A stretch of DNA of 64,000 bases from Lentisphaera marina. Lineage in GTDB: Bacteria; Verrucomicrobiota; Lentisphaeria; Lentisphaerales; Lentisphaeraceae. The stretch covers positions 2,415,818 through 2,479,817 of the forward strand of contig NZ_JAQZZL010000001.1 of assembly GCF_028745505.1 (NCBI RefSeq), in the 5' to 3' direction. The translations under genes were made by a program, and so were the position numbers. Positions 16,374 through 26,472 of this stretch are shown piece by piece. Positions within the stretch are counted from its first letter, which is position 1, and each line of letters begins with the position of its first letter. Below the pieces are notes generated by a model. It did no database searches, was not told where the DNA came from, and worked only from the letters and a program-made list of their open reading frames with translations.

Positions 16374-17800
16374 TTTACAGGAGCACCCGTGGGAGAATTC
16401 CAGATCACGGTTTTAAGCTTTTCACTAAATTCTTTGACCATAGATGCATAATTCGGATCGCTACCCAGATTATTCCACTCATGTGGATCCTTCTTCAAAT
16501 CGTATAATGAAGGCCCATTATCGGAAACCGTAAAACGGTATTGCTCAGTGACCAGACCGTAGCGCTGTTTTGCGCAGGTATAGACGATATTTTCCCATGC
16601 TGCATTGGGATCCTGCAAGAGCGGCACAAGACTCTTCCCATGGAGCGTGACGTCATTCGGTTTTGCCACGCCAGCCAATTCCAATAGTGTTGGATACAGG
16701 TCGATATTACTAACCACGGAGCTCACGGTTTCCCCTGACATTCCACCTGGAACTCGTATAATCAGTGGTGAGCGCGTGGAGATATTATATTCCGTATTTT
16801 TGCGCCAGAGACCGTGATCCGTCAGGTGGTAGCCATGGTCACCCCAGACCACGATAATAGTGTTATCGTAAAGTCCTTCCTCCTTGAGAGCCTTGATGAC
16901 CTTACCCATTTGAGCGTCAGCGTAAGTCGTGCTGGCCATATAGCCGCGTATCAGTTGCTGCGCAGTCTTATCGTCAACACCTTCATTCCAGGCATCACCG
17001 ACCTTTTTAAATACGTCTTCCGGTTTCACCTTCTTCTCCACACCTTCCGGGATGTAGGCCAATTTACCTGCATCTTCGGGGTACATGTCAAAGTACTTTT
17101 TCGGCGCAGCCCATGGCATATGCGGGCGCAGAAAACCACAGCCAATCGCAAAAGGCTTCTTAGGGTCCCGTTCCTTCTTGAGGTATGAAATAACATCGTC
17201 GCAGATCTGCCCGTCGTTCAACAGATTATCAGGACCGTCGATCATGAAATAAGCTAATGCCGCGGCACCTTTGCCACTTTTAAGATACTTTTCAACGCTT
17301 TCTTTATTCCCGCCTGATTCCAGGACGGCGGCTGCGATCTTCTTTTCGTCGGCACTCTTCTTTCTTCCTGCTATATCCCATGCGGATTTATCCCCTTTGG
17401 GAATCTCACTATGATAAATTTTGCCGCGTGACGCCGTCCAGTAGCCAGCCTCGCGCAAAACACGCGGCCAGGTCTTCTGCATGGCAACCATCTCAGTTTG
17501 CGTCAGCGCCTTCGAACCCTTTCCCGAGAGCGGACGATTATCAAAGCGGATACCCGTCAGCATTGTACCCCGCGATGGGTTACACAGCGGATAGGCCACA
17601 TAGTTGCGGTCAAACCTTACTCCGTCTTTTATTAATGCATCAAGATTCGGTGTAATCGGTTCGGGCTCGCCATAAGCTTTGATTAAGGGGCGCAGATCAT
17701 CAAAGGCAAAGAACAGTATATTCGGGCGCTCTTGGGCCTGAATTAAAGCTGAAAAAGCCACAGTAACGGCAATCTTTAAAATTTTATTCATATTTTTCAT
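16262..17800 (-). CDS. Exported sulfatase, iduronate-2-sulfatase-like, C-terminus frameshifted
   Basis: 512 residues as read. The signal peptide ends near A-Q-E. Metal-binding D34-D35 (F-D-D-L-R-P) and the formylglycine motif C73-N-P-S-R are intact, and G-D-H-G-Y-H-L-T-D-H-G-L-W-R-K is the iduronate-sulfatase-type metal segment. The last about 40 residues are very basic (R-K-K-R-P-K-K-Q-L-K-K) and look like the wrong frame, because two EF-hands sit in the neighbouring frame just below. The true product probably extends to 16107 and would be near 563 residues. The catalytic domain should be unaffected. The gene lies upstream of, and in the same direction as, nothing obvious; a GH16 gene precedes it on the minus strand by about 150 bases. 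Confidence 0.85.
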   Translation of the reverse strand: MKNMNKILKIAVTVAFSALIQAQERPNILFFAFDDLRPLIKAYGEPEPITPNLDALIKDGVRFDRNYVAYPLCNPSRGTMLTGIRFDNRPLSGKGSKALTQTEMVAMQKTWPRVLREAGYWTASRGKIYHSEIPKGDKSAWDIAGRKKSADEKKIAAAVLESGGNKESVEKYLKSGKGAAALAYFMIDGPDNLLNDGQICDDVISYLKKERDPKKPFAIGCGFLRPHMPWAAPKKYFDMYPEDAGKLAYIPEGVEKKVKPEDVFKKVGDAWNEGVDDKTAQQLIRGYMASTTYADAQMGKVIKALKEEGLYDNTIIVVWGDHGYHLTDHGLWRKNTEYNISTRSPLIIRVPGGMSGETVSSVVSNIDLYPTLLELAGVAKPNDVTLHGKSLVPLLQDPNAAWENIVYTCAKQRYGLVTEQYRFTVSDNGPSLYDLKKDPHEWNNLGSDPNYASMVKEFSEKLKTVIWNSPTGAPVKQVRKKRPKKQLKKLLRRNPRKEKAGLRRSIRIRMVL

Positions 17801-17952
17801 CTATTTCGATTAGTCCTATATTTTGCCCAGCCTTTGAATATCTCCTATCAGGAAAGCGCCGTGTTATTCTCGTTCAATGAGGCAGAAAGCCATGCTTATA
17901 AAGTTAAAGTTCAATCATCTCGATGCTGATTAAAATTAAATTGTTTTTATCT

Positions 17953-19317
17953 TCATTTTTTGGTGTTCGTTTGCGGGTAAAACTTCACTTCGTCCAAATA
18001 CAGCCATTCCCCATCGGGACCTTGCGTCGTGAAGCCCAGATCAATCTCATTAGAACTCACCTGGATATTTGAGATTTTGATTTGAATCCACTTTGATGAA
18101 GCCGGGATATCCTTTGATATGGGCGTGCTACCGTGTGACCAGACGTGCATCCGGCATTCATTCATACCCCCCGAGTACTTGGCCCAGGCAGAAAAGGTAT
18201 AGGTTCCATTGGCAATATGATCCAGGCGCATACGAGAGGTGATTGGGTTCGCCTTTGTCTTCCCGACATGACGCATAAAGGCCTTGCCTTTGTATGCCTT
18301 ATTTTTACTGTCACCAATAAACAAATCAACTTGATCTGAGTTCACATTGTTATAGATGCCGTCATCCGCAATCCAACTGCTCACGATTGAAGTTTTTTCT
18401 ATCTGGGATTCCATACCGCGATTGCCAGTATAATTTGCATCAAAAAGCTTTGTGTAGAAGCGGAAATAATCGACCCGCATTGCGGCTCCTTTTTTTGGAA
18501 AGCCTTCACCTCCCAAAAAGTCAGCCGTATTACCTAGACCCGAAAGCCAAATTTCGCTTGGTGTGTAGCGAGAATCACCCGGATTATAATTGTGGCGGTA
18601 GCGTTCAACCCCATCGATATAGTAAATAATTTTATCGGGCAACCACTCAAAGCCCACTACGACCCATTTTTTGGTGTCGATGTAGGAGTCGACACGTCTT
18701 TGATCTTTGCTCCCTTTCTTAGTTTGTTTAACACCTTTGATGTGCCAATGCCAATTAACCCAGGCAGTATTATACGCGGAATCTAGCTCGACCCCGTCTA
18801 ACTCGATGGCTTTATTACTCCAGGGAGCACGATCATTCAGTGCAGCTTCGTTATAAGCAATTTTAGTAGAGCCCCATTTCTCCAGTCCGTAATTCCAAAA
18901 CGATTGATGAAAACCTCGCTCCTCATCGTAGAACTTAATCCGAGTCTCATAGTAACCATAACCAAAGGTTTTAGTGGAAATAATACCCCCGCCAACTGGA
19001 ACGAGTTTACCATCATTAAAAAGGTCTTCCTTCGTGTAGTCTATTTTTAGTATACCAATGCCATTTTCTATGGTCACAGACACGTTTTTCTTTTGACTAT
19101 ATCCGCCCAAACGTGGCTTGAGGGAATCACGATAATACCAATCGGCAGTATTAAGTTGATTATCGTTAAACTCATCCTGATAAACCAGCTCGTAAGCATT
19201 TTTTGTGGGAGAATACGCTTTCTCTTTTGAAACTTTTCCCTTTGCATTGGTATTCCCAATAACACAGAAGCTCAGCAGGCATGTTAGAGATAAATTTTTG
19301 ATCATATCTTTTCTCAT
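17953..19317 (-). CDS. Secreted glycoside hydrolase family 16 enzyme with C-terminal carbohydrate-binding-like domain
   Basis: 454 residues. A signal peptide (to about residue 25) is followed by the GH16 jelly roll starting Y-Q-D-E-F-N-D. The catalytic signature E172-L-D174-G-V-E177 fits the family's E-x-D-x-x-E, with E172 as nucleophile and E177 as acid/base. GH16 enzymes cut beta-1,3 or beta-1,4 glucans and galactans such as laminarin, agar, porphyran or carrageenan. The Trp-rich insertions (N-W-H-W-H-I-K-G) and the sulfatase-rich surroundings favour a sulfated algal galactan, but this is inference. Residues about 305-450 form a beta-sandwich with G-T-Y-T-F-S-A-W-A-K and W-L-Y-L-D-E-V, typical of CBM4/9-like modules. 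Confidence 0.85.
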   Translation of the reverse strand: MRKDMIKNLSLTCLLSFCVIGNTNAKGKVSKEKAYSPTKNAYELVYQDEFNDNQLNTADWYYRDSLKPRLGGYSQKKNVSVTIENGIGILKIDYTKEDLFNDGKLVPVGGGIISTKTFGYGYYETRIKFYDEERGFHQSFWNYGLEKWGSTKIAYNEAALNDRAPWSNKAIELDGVELDSAYNTAWVNWHWHIKGVKQTKKGSKDQRRVDSYIDTKKWVVVGFEWLPDKIIYYIDGVERYRHNYNPGDSRYTPSEIWLSGLGNTADFLGGEGFPKKGAAMRVDYFRFYTKLFDANYTGNRGMESQIEKTSIVSSWIADDGIYNNVNSDQVDLFIGDSKNKAYKGKAFMRHVGKTKANPITSRMRLDHIANGTYTFSAWAKYSGGMNECRMHVWSHGSTPISKDIPASSKWIQIKISNIQVSSNEIDLGFTTQGPDGEWLYLDEVKFYPQTNTKK

Positions 19318-19479
19318 AAGTCCTTCATTCTATTTTTTCCTCGTACACTTAACCTTAGCATAATATTTGCTCACTCCGCAATTTTATTTACTTCACGAAG
19401 AACTAGTTTTTTTTCTTAACAGCAGAGAGTTAAAAACAGTTAAAACCCTTTGCTTTTTCGAGGTTATTTATTCATGTAA

Positions 19480-19640
19480 GGCTAAACTAGGGCCAGCGTC
19501 CCGAATGATTCTAGCATGCACCGAAAGCTTAGTTAATTAAACCCATTGCTTACGCCATTGGTTTGAGTAGCATAGCTTTAAATGACTAAAAAAAACATAA
19601 ACGTCATTCAAGATCCGGAGGTCCGATCGGCCGAATTGAC
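19480..19640. repeat. Dispersed hairpin repeat, sibling of the 37666-37911 element
   Basis: From about 19513 the sequence TAGCATGCACCG, AGCTTAGTTAATTAAACC, ATTGCTTACGCC and TTGGTTTGAG, ending in GGAGGTCCGATC, matches the right half of the element at 37666-37911 almost base for base over about 100 bases. TTAGTTAATTAAACC pairs with a downstream TTTAAATGACTAA arm. The remainder of the gap 19318-19664 holds nothing recognisable. Confidence 0.65.
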
Positions 19641-19664
19641 ATAAAAATCGTTCTGTGCCCACTC

Positions 19665-22322
19665 TTATATTCTATGCTTAAAATAAGCTGCTTTTTTATT
19701 CAAAATGTAGTTTTTACCGGCTTCAATGGTGAAGCTGATGGCCTTTGTTTTGGGACAAACTTCGTGGCTCACTTTAGCTTGTGATTTTTCTTCAAAAACG
19801 CCCATTTTCACAGAACTAGAAAAGCTAATCACTGTTTTTGATTTCCCGTCGGGATGATTAAACACAAATTCATCTTTTGCCATAGGATAAACTTTAACTT
19901 TTAACTGATCACTTTTCTGATCGCGAAGAACCACAATGCCTTCACCTCCTACAAAACAGGGAGTTTTTGTCACCGGCATTGGGTAATCTTTAAGGATTTG
20001 AGGACCGGAGAATTTCTCACCCGAATCATAATCATACCAATCACCCGCAGGTAAATAAATATCGAGAGTCTCTTTTCCAGGATTCCTAAGCTGTGGAGTA
20101 CAAAGTAAAGATTCTCCAATCATCCATTGAAAATTTTCTATTTCAGTTGCTTGTTTATCACCAGGAAAAGCCAAGGACAGAGGCGTCATTGTGTAAGGAA
20201 AACCACTCTCATAAGACTTCATGGCGGCATCATAAAGTTGAGGTCCAATCTCATAATGAAAATCAAAGGGCCTTTTGAGTATGGCCTGCTGTTTTTCACT
20301 CCAATTTTTTGGGCTTTCTCCCACAGCCATGCCTGCTGTCAGTGATGTGACCCAAGCCTGAGCAATAATTGTCTTGGAATAACTTCTCATTTTGCGAAAG
20401 CCCACTGTATCCGAATAAACATTAGGTGCACCAGAAGCTGCATACTGTAAATAATTTATGGGAATTCTTTTCTTGGCGTCATCAACTTTTGTATCATTTA
20501 TGCGTTGAAGAGTTCCGGGTGAACTAAAGCTACCGCAGCGCCCCATAACTAAAGCCCCCTCCTTGGCAATTTGTGCAATAGGCTGATCGTAAATATTGAT
20601 AAACCTGTCATTCAACGACATCATGGTATCTTCCTTGATACCATCAACGCCCCATTTATTATATAGGTCCACATACCACTTCACTGCCTCGGGCTTACGA
20701 CCATCGAGTATGTAACAGGGAACAATGGGGAAATAAGGCGAAGTCAAGATCAATGGTTCATTTGTTTTTTTCATAACAAAATAGCCTTTTTCCAAACCCT
20801 CTTTTGAGATGGGGTTACCGTAAAACATGTCCCCCTTCAAATTGTGATCTCGCTTGCTTGATTTAGGAATATGAGGCCCGCCCGGAAGGACAAAGTTAGT
20901 GCGTAGGCCAATCATCCATTTCACATCTGCATCATTCAAAGCCTTTTTAAAACCTTTAGGATCTGGGAATTTTTTTCCAAATCGTCCAAAGCTTGTGGTG
21001 GTTCCACCTTCATCCCAAAAGCCAGAACCCGTAATCGCCCAACGCACGCGGTAGCCATCTTTTTGAAATTGCTGAACTGATTTTAAAACTGTTTCTGCAT
21101 TGGTTTGATAACCAAGTGCGGCCCACGACTCCCAACCCAGCTCAAACCAGCGAAACTTAGGTTTGATTTTGGGGTAATTGTGTAGATCCAAATGGCTACG
21201 ATAATTTTTATAGATATCCTTCATATCTCCAACAAAATAATGGAAAGAATCCTCTTTACCTGCACTGATATTCATGGAGTAGATCTTTGGCCCTAAAGTG
21301 ACTTTGATAGGTTCACCTTTATGCACAACTCCAGCTAGATTATTTAAGGGGAAAACCACAAAAGAGCTCGCCCAACGGCTTCCTCCTGGTGTAACTCTAA
21401 GGGTGTGCGTTTTATTACTAGAACCAATTAAGTTTAAGTCTGAATTCCATCCTCCAGCATCACCCAAACCATAAGCGACTGGCAAACTACCCAAGGCTAA
21501 GGACGTTTGACCTAAGGCTCTATCTGACTTTAATTTAAAGCTAATTTTACCCTTGTTATATTCTAGGGTTACCACGGCTTTTTTACCGTGCTTGGTGATA
21601 ACATCGTAGGACCCATCTGAGTTGACCTTACTTAGAAAAACTACATGATTATCAATCTTTAGACCTGCTGATTCGTTGGCGGGTGCAATGACTTTTCCAT
21701 CTTGATCGATAAAACTAAAGCGAAAGCCCTTGGGATCTATTTTAACTGTGGTTGTTCCAAGTTTTCTAGTAATGACTTCTGGATATACATCAAAATCTAA
21801 ATTTGTCGATTTTGTCGTAGAATTGGAATTTTCTTTCAAGCTCGATGATAGATCCGTATAAAAAACAACTTCTCTTACACGGGCCAAATCATCTGGAGTC
21901 TTTGTCACTACAAGTTTTAAAGCTGTAGTTTCCACAGCTTTATCTAAACTCACTACACACTTAGTTGATTTATTGTTAACAACTACGCTTGAGTCGATCT
22001 TTTGCCAATTACCTAAGTCATTTTTAAACTCCAAATGAAAATTTTCGACGAAACTTCGCCTTTCGAAACCTGAGTAAAGAGCAAAAGATTTAAGCTTAAT
22101 CTTTTCATCTAATTTTAATTCTAGCCAAATTTTACCAGAGCTATCTTTTGTACCGATCCAGCGAGAAGCATCAGTCACAACACCATCGATAGCCTGGTTT
22201 TTATCATACTCCTTGTAATCACCCGAAGATTTAATGACTTCAATATTCGAGATTGGTTTCGCCAAAGATGAAGAAATTAATACAAAAAGAAAAACTATGA
22301 ATTTTACAGTATATAATTTCAT
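19665..22322 (-). CDS. Secreted GH31-family glycosidase with N-terminal discoidin (F5/8C) domain
   Basis: 885 residues. A signal peptide (to about 21) and an F5/8 type C domain (about 25-155, with A-I-D-G-V-V-T-D-A-S-R-W-I-G and L-A-R-V-R-E-V) lead into a GH31 module. The GH31 part has the N-terminal beta-sandwich (about 175-370) and a TIM barrel. Its nucleophile region reads W-G-V-D-G-I-K-E-D565-T-M, with D565 the expected catalytic Asp. The C-terminal P-L-S-L-A-F-P-G-D, I-G-E-S-L-L-C-T-P-Q and L-P-A-G-D-W-Y-D-Y-D segments are classic GH31. The family acts mostly on alpha-glucosides, alpha-xylosides and alpha-galactosides; the exact sugar is unclear. It is the last gene of the transporter, oxidoreductase and GH31 operon, 15 bases after the oxidoreductase gene. 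Confidence 0.88.
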   Translation of the reverse strand: MKLYTVKFIVFLFVLISSSLAKPISNIEVIKSSGDYKEYDKNQAIDGVVTDASRWIGTKDSSGKIWLELKLDEKIKLKSFALYSGFERRSFVENFHLEFKNDLGNWQKIDSSVVVNNKSTKCVVSLDKAVETTALKLVVTKTPDDLARVREVVFYTDLSSSLKENSNSTTKSTNLDFDVYPEVITRKLGTTTVKIDPKGFRFSFIDQDGKVIAPANESAGLKIDNHVVFLSKVNSDGSYDVITKHGKKAVVTLEYNKGKISFKLKSDRALGQTSLALGSLPVAYGLGDAGGWNSDLNLIGSSNKTHTLRVTPGGSRWASSFVVFPLNNLAGVVHKGEPIKVTLGPKIYSMNISAGKEDSFHYFVGDMKDIYKNYRSHLDLHNYPKIKPKFRWFELGWESWAALGYQTNAETVLKSVQQFQKDGYRVRWAITGSGFWDEGGTTTSFGRFGKKFPDPKGFKKALNDADVKWMIGLRTNFVLPGGPHIPKSSKRDHNLKGDMFYGNPISKEGLEKGYFVMKKTNEPLILTSPYFPIVPCYILDGRKPEAVKWYVDLYNKWGVDGIKEDTMMSLNDRFINIYDQPIAQIAKEGALVMGRCGSFSSPGTLQRINDTKVDDAKKRIPINYLQYAASGAPNVYSDTVGFRKMRSYSKTIIAQAWVTSLTAGMAVGESPKNWSEKQQAILKRPFDFHYEIGPQLYDAAMKSYESGFPYTMTPLSLAFPGDKQATEIENFQWMIGESLLCTPQLRNPGKETLDIYLPAGDWYDYDSGEKFSGPQILKDYPMPVTKTPCFVGGEGIVVLRDQKSDQLKVKVYPMAKDEFVFNHPDGKSKTVISFSSSVKMGVFEEKSQAKVSHEVCPKTKAISFTIEAGKNYILNKKAAYFKHRI

Positions 22323-22337
22323 GATCGACCTCCAGAA

Positions 22338-24626
22338 TTAATATTTCCCACCAATATATATACCATTTACAGCAGCAGCTAAACCATGGGTTGAAATTAA
22401 TTTAATTATAATTTGATCTGTTTGAATTGCCTCGCTGAAATTCAACTCCACACGCGCGTGATGATTTTTTGCGTCTTCCGCAATAATTTCGCCGGCTCCA
22501 TTGAGGACTTGAAAATGCTTGACACAAAACGGCATGGCACGATCAAAGTGACCAAACTGCACCGACTCCATGGCGTGGTCGTAATCGGTATCGAAGTTGA
22601 GGACGATTTGAGAAATAGACTTTTGTTCTTCCCAGTTTAACACGATTTGCGGCTCGGAATCACTATGGTCAGCAATCCAGGTATTGGACTGAATAAAGGG
22701 ACGTGTGTAATTATTTAACAACTGCTCTACTGCAAAGGCCTCAATTGCCGGATTAAACCTAACTGCAGGTAATTTACCACCAGGACGACGCTCGGGAATC
22801 CAGAACTCAAAGGTATCGAAACCACTGCCTTCCGGCGCCTCTTGAATTGCGGACTTCGCAACTTTTGGATCGGCAATATGCGCCACCGTCATTACAGCAC
22901 TCAGCAGTTCTTCTGAACTGTACAAACTTAGACCTTCACGTGGCATAACACAGGCGAAGAGGTATTGATCTTCATCAAGCTCAACGTCAAAGTCGCATTC
23001 CAGCCATTGCTTTTCGCCTACTTCGATCTCAACAAGCTTAGAACTGAGAATGGTATCTGGCGTAAAATTACCCACTTTGGCTGAACTACGCAACTGCAAC
23101 TCGACTTGCCCCATGCTTTCGCTCTGATAACAAAAGCTTATCTTGGGCATTCTGCCTTTTTTAGCAGGAAAAATCAGTGCGCGCGCTCTATCCATCGCCA
23201 AGAGTTCTTCCCCCTCTTCAATTAATTCTAGCGGGCGTTCACTACTCACTTCCAACTTAGCTTGGTGAAGTAAATTGCCTTGATCAGTCATTTTATGGTG
23301 AGGGATAAATTGCCCACTGCGCAAAAGACGAGTCTTGAGCTCATGCATATTGTCTTTTTCTAAAGCGTCTCTCACTTTGAGCTTTTTCTCCACACAAAGA
23401 GCCGCCGCCATACCAGTGGCTTGTCCAGTATGAGCCGTAGTCATCATTACTCGCGTGGAACCAAAGGCGATGTGAGAGGCGGAAATCAAACGTCCACCAA
23501 CGAATAAATTATCTATATTTCTGCTATATAAGCAACGGTAAGGGATCTGATACACGCCCTTAGAGTGATATTGGGTACAGCCGGACTTTTCACTATAAAC
23601 ACCATCTGATGGGTGTAAATCCACGGCCCAGCCCCCCATGGCAACAGCATCTTCATGTTCTTTTTGTTCAATGATATCTGATTGGCTAATCATGTAATCA
23701 CCCTCAAAGCGACGACTCTCGCGCTTACCTGGAATATTGCCCATCCATTCAAGAGTATGATTCTCCATTTCCGGAAACTTACCGGAATTCTTCAAGTAAT
23801 CCCAAACGCCATAAGCTACTTTCCAGAGTTCCCATTTAATCTCTTCCGTGTCGTGAATCGTATCCATACGGCCACCGTACTCGAGCCACCAAAGGGCACA
23901 GCCTGTGCTCTTTGCGGAAATTTGATTATAACGTGGAATCTTTTTAGTGATATCTTTTAAGGCAAATTCCGGAGCGACAAATTTAACTGGCTTATCGGTC
24001 TTTTTACTATAGAAATAAATCGTGTGACCGAGTAATTCACCGTAATCTTGATCAGGAGCAAAAGGCTCATTAAATTCATCGGCTTTTTCAGCACCTATAC
24101 GGAAAGCGCCACCACTCAAATAGCCGAGTATACCATCACCAGATGAGTCACAAAAATAAGGTGAGCTGATATCGTAAAGGGTAGAGTCCTGAGTACTGAA
24201 AGCGCGAACGGACTCGATGGTCTTCTCATCTTTCTTTTCAATCGAAACCATCGCGGTATTAAGGAGAAGAGTGATGTTTTCTTCTAAGCGGACTTTTTCC
24301 AGTAAGAGTGCATCGAAAAAGAGAGGGTTACCTTCGCAGTTGCGCCAGGTATTTTCCTCCATAATTTCATTGATCACCCCACCCTCACGAGCCCAGCGAT
24401 TGTTATTCCCCTGGTGTGATGTAGCTCCTAATGCCCAAAGACGAACTTCCGATGAAGCGTTGCCTCCAAGGACCGGACGATCCTGTATAAGTACAACTTT
24501 CACACCTTCTCGAGCAGCCGTAATGGCCGTACATACACCTGCTAAGCCACCACCAATTATCGTTAGATCCGTACTTAGTTTAATATTTTTTAAATCGCGA
24601 TGATTTTCTGCGTCGACTATAATCAT
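22338..24626 (-). CDS. FAD-dependent oxidoreductase (FAD_oxidored family) with C-terminal discoidin-like domain
   Basis: 762 residues, no signal peptide, so cytoplasmic. The Rossmann motif G25-G-G-L-A-G30 is followed by V-L-I-Q-D-R-P-V-L-G-G-N-A-S-S-E, the typical FAD-binding start of this family. D-S-S-G-D-G and, near residue 400, N-L-F-V-G-G-R-L-I-S-A-S-H complete it. The last about 150 residues (W-I-A-D-H, I-V-L-N-F-D, H-F-Q-V-L-N) resemble a beta-sandwich of the discoidin type. Family members are frequent in Lentisphaerota and Planctomycetota sugar loci and have been linked to oxidation of sugars or related alcohols. Here it sits between a transporter and a GH31 gene, so oxidation of an imported sugar is the simplest guess. 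Confidence 0.82.
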   Translation of the reverse strand: MIIVDAENHRDLKNIKLSTDLTIIGGGLAGVCTAITAAREGVKVVLIQDRPVLGGNASSEVRLWALGATSHQGNNNRWAREGGVINEIMEENTWRNCEGNPLFFDALLLEKVRLEENITLLLNTAMVSIEKKDEKTIESVRAFSTQDSTLYDISSPYFCDSSGDGILGYLSGGAFRIGAEKADEFNEPFAPDQDYGELLGHTIYFYSKKTDKPVKFVAPEFALKDITKKIPRYNQISAKSTGCALWWLEYGGRMDTIHDTEEIKWELWKVAYGVWDYLKNSGKFPEMENHTLEWMGNIPGKRESRRFEGDYMISQSDIIEQKEHEDAVAMGGWAVDLHPSDGVYSEKSGCTQYHSKGVYQIPYRCLYSRNIDNLFVGGRLISASHIAFGSTRVMMTTAHTGQATGMAAALCVEKKLKVRDALEKDNMHELKTRLLRSGQFIPHHKMTDQGNLLHQAKLEVSSERPLELIEEGEELLAMDRARALIFPAKKGRMPKISFCYQSESMGQVELQLRSSAKVGNFTPDTILSSKLVEIEVGEKQWLECDFDVELDEDQYLFACVMPREGLSLYSSEELLSAVMTVAHIADPKVAKSAIQEAPEGSGFDTFEFWIPERRPGGKLPAVRFNPAIEAFAVEQLLNNYTRPFIQSNTWIADHSDSEPQIVLNWEEQKSISQIVLNFDTDYDHAMESVQFGHFDRAMPFCVKHFQVLNGAGEIIAEDAKNHHARVELNFSEAIQTDQIIIKLISTHGLAAAVNGIYIGGKY

Positions 24627-24630
24627 TGGT

Positions 24631-26352
24631 CTAAGCCTTTTGTTTTTGAATTTTTAAAAATGAAAAAATGCCGCCACCGATGAGTACGAGAACCAATCCA
24701 AAGCCCGCTAAGAGGCCTTTATCCTGTTCGTTATAAATCACGAGTCCAAACATCATCAAGGCCAAAACAAGTAAACAAGTCGCCACAATCTTAGCAGGTA
24801 AATCACTGGCTTTTTTTACTTCGCCCTCTTCTTTGCTTTTTGCTATAAGGTTTTCAACATTATTCCAGCCCTCAGCCACTGACTTAGCGCTTTTATCCAT
24901 GAAGATTAAGACGGCAACTGGAACCACGACTCCGATAATGAGGTCCACTATTTTGCCATTGCCATTGGCCCAGTCGGCTAATCCTTGTGTGGCTTCGCCC
25001 ACTAAAAAGCCTTCTTTTGCTAGGCCCATTTTAAAGATCACTCCTAGGACAAAACTCACTGATACAGTCAGCCACAGAGCTTTGATGTTGATTTTTTTAG
25101 TAAACAAGCCCCAAATTGTCGGTGCTAACAAGGGTCCTACCATGAGACTAGTGATGGAGACAATGACTTTCTCTGCGCCACCCAGATAAGGAATCGCCAA
25201 AGAAACCAACACTACCACAGCTCCAAGAATAACGGTGAAGATTCGACCGGCTCTAAGGAGTTCAATTTCAGTGGCTTTGGGCTTAAATAAGCGCTGATAA
25301 AACTCCTCAGTTAAAACCCCTGCAAAAACATTGAGTTGTGAGCTCACCATACTTGCCGTTGCAGAGAACATCGCCGCAACCATGAGGCCAAGCATGCCAG
25401 CTGGAAGCACAGTTTTACAGGCGAGAATATAAGCCTCTTGAGGATCTGCGTTGGGGTTGATAACGCGATAAACTAAAGGTGGTAATAACCAGAATAAGGG
25501 ACTCACCAGATAAAGACCTCCGAAGAGGTAAGTACTTTTTCGAGCATCTTTCTCATTTGGGACACAAATAAAACGCTGAGCAAAGGCCCACTCGGCACCA
25601 ATCATAAAGAAATGAATCAGAACCCAGCCCACCATAAAGAACCAGCCATACTTGTCATTCGTGAGGGCAAAGAAACCATCGGGAGCACGTTCAATAAAGG
25701 CACTCACACCACCCGCATCACTGAAGATTAATGGAATTATAAAAAGAACGGCTAAGTTGAGGACGATGAATTGCAAAACATCGGTCATAAGTACGGCCCA
25801 AAGACCACCCGCCATGGTGTAGATCACTACGATGCTGCCAAAAATGATAATCGCCCAAGTGAGAGATAAGTTGCCCGTTGCCTCATCTCGCAGAAAGTTC
25901 CCCTCAGGCAGGGGCATCATAGCAACTAAAACCACTGACAGCGCATAAAGCGAAACGGCAACACCTACAATGCGAAACACCATCATTGCCCAGGTATAAA
26001 ATTGAACTGCTGCTGCACCAAAGCGTAATTCGATAAATTGTGCGGGAGTATTCACCCCCAAAGTTTTCCATTTACCGGCGACATAATACCCAACGGCCAG
26101 AGCCGCAATACCGTAACAAAGGTTGATCACCACGGCGACGATGCCATGCTCATAAGCAATACCGCCCCACACGACAAAAGTCCCCGCAGAGAACATGGTC
26201 ATAAATGAACTTAAACCGGATGTCCACCATGGGGATTCACCACCGGCAGCAAACATATCTTCTGCACTATTATTTTTAGTTGAGAGAAAAAAACCCACGC
26301 CAAAAATCCCCAGCATGTAAACAATCAGTATGAAGTAATCGATAAAATTCAT
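24631..26352 (-). CDS. Sodium:solute symporter (SSS family)
   Basis: 573 residues with about 14 hydrophobic membrane segments. The N-terminus I-D-Y-F-I-L-I-V-Y-M-L-G-I-F-G-V-G-F and the nearby A-G-G-E-S-P-W-W-T-S-G-L-S are standard for SSS transporters. The G-F-F-A-L-T-N and E-W-A-F-A-Q-R-F segments mid-protein are also typical. It should import a sugar or similar solute with Na+. The start ATG at 26352 faces the AraC regulator across a 120-base gap. It is the first gene of the operon, and the oxidoreductase gene begins only about four bases after its stop. The substrate is most likely a product of the GH31 enzyme in the same operon (inference). Confidence 0.9.
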   Translation of the reverse strand: MNFIDYFILIVYMLGIFGVGFFLSTKNNSAEDMFAAGGESPWWTSGLSSFMTMFSAGTFVVWGGIAYEHGIVAVVINLCYGIAALAVGYYVAGKWKTLGVNTPAQFIELRFGAAAVQFYTWAMMVFRIVGVAVSLYALSVVLVAMMPLPEGNFLRDEATGNLSLTWAIIIFGSIVVIYTMAGGLWAVLMTDVLQFIVLNLAVLFIIPLIFSDAGGVSAFIERAPDGFFALTNDKYGWFFMVGWVLIHFFMIGAEWAFAQRFICVPNEKDARKSTYLFGGLYLVSPLFWLLPPLVYRVINPNADPQEAYILACKTVLPAGMLGLMVAAMFSATASMVSSQLNVFAGVLTEEFYQRLFKPKATEIELLRAGRIFTVILGAVVVLVSLAIPYLGGAEKVIVSITSLMVGPLLAPTIWGLFTKKINIKALWLTVSVSFVLGVIFKMGLAKEGFLVGEATQGLADWANGNGKIVDLIIGVVVPVAVLIFMDKSAKSVAEGWNNVENLIAKSKEEGEVKKASDLPAKIVATCLLVLALMMFGLVIYNEQDKGLLAGFGLVLVLIGGGIFSFLKIQKQKA

Positions 26353-26412
26353 TTAAATTTTCCATAGTTTGTAAATGATACTTTCAGCTTATTATTTCCA
26401 AGACCTGATTGC

Positions 26413-26454
26413 AAAGTATAATAATTACACTATTTACATAAAAACTTATACTTT
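26413..26454. promoter_or_regulatory. Inverted repeat between transporter operon and AraC gene
   Basis: AAAGTATAA (26413-26421) and TTATACTTT (26446-26454) are perfect 9-bp arms separated by 24 bases, lying in the divergent gap. A further GATACTTT half-site is near 26387. This is the expected place and style for a binding site of the adjacent AraC-type regulator. Confidence 0.45.
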
Positions 26455-26472
26455 TTAATTAAAAGGTGCTTT

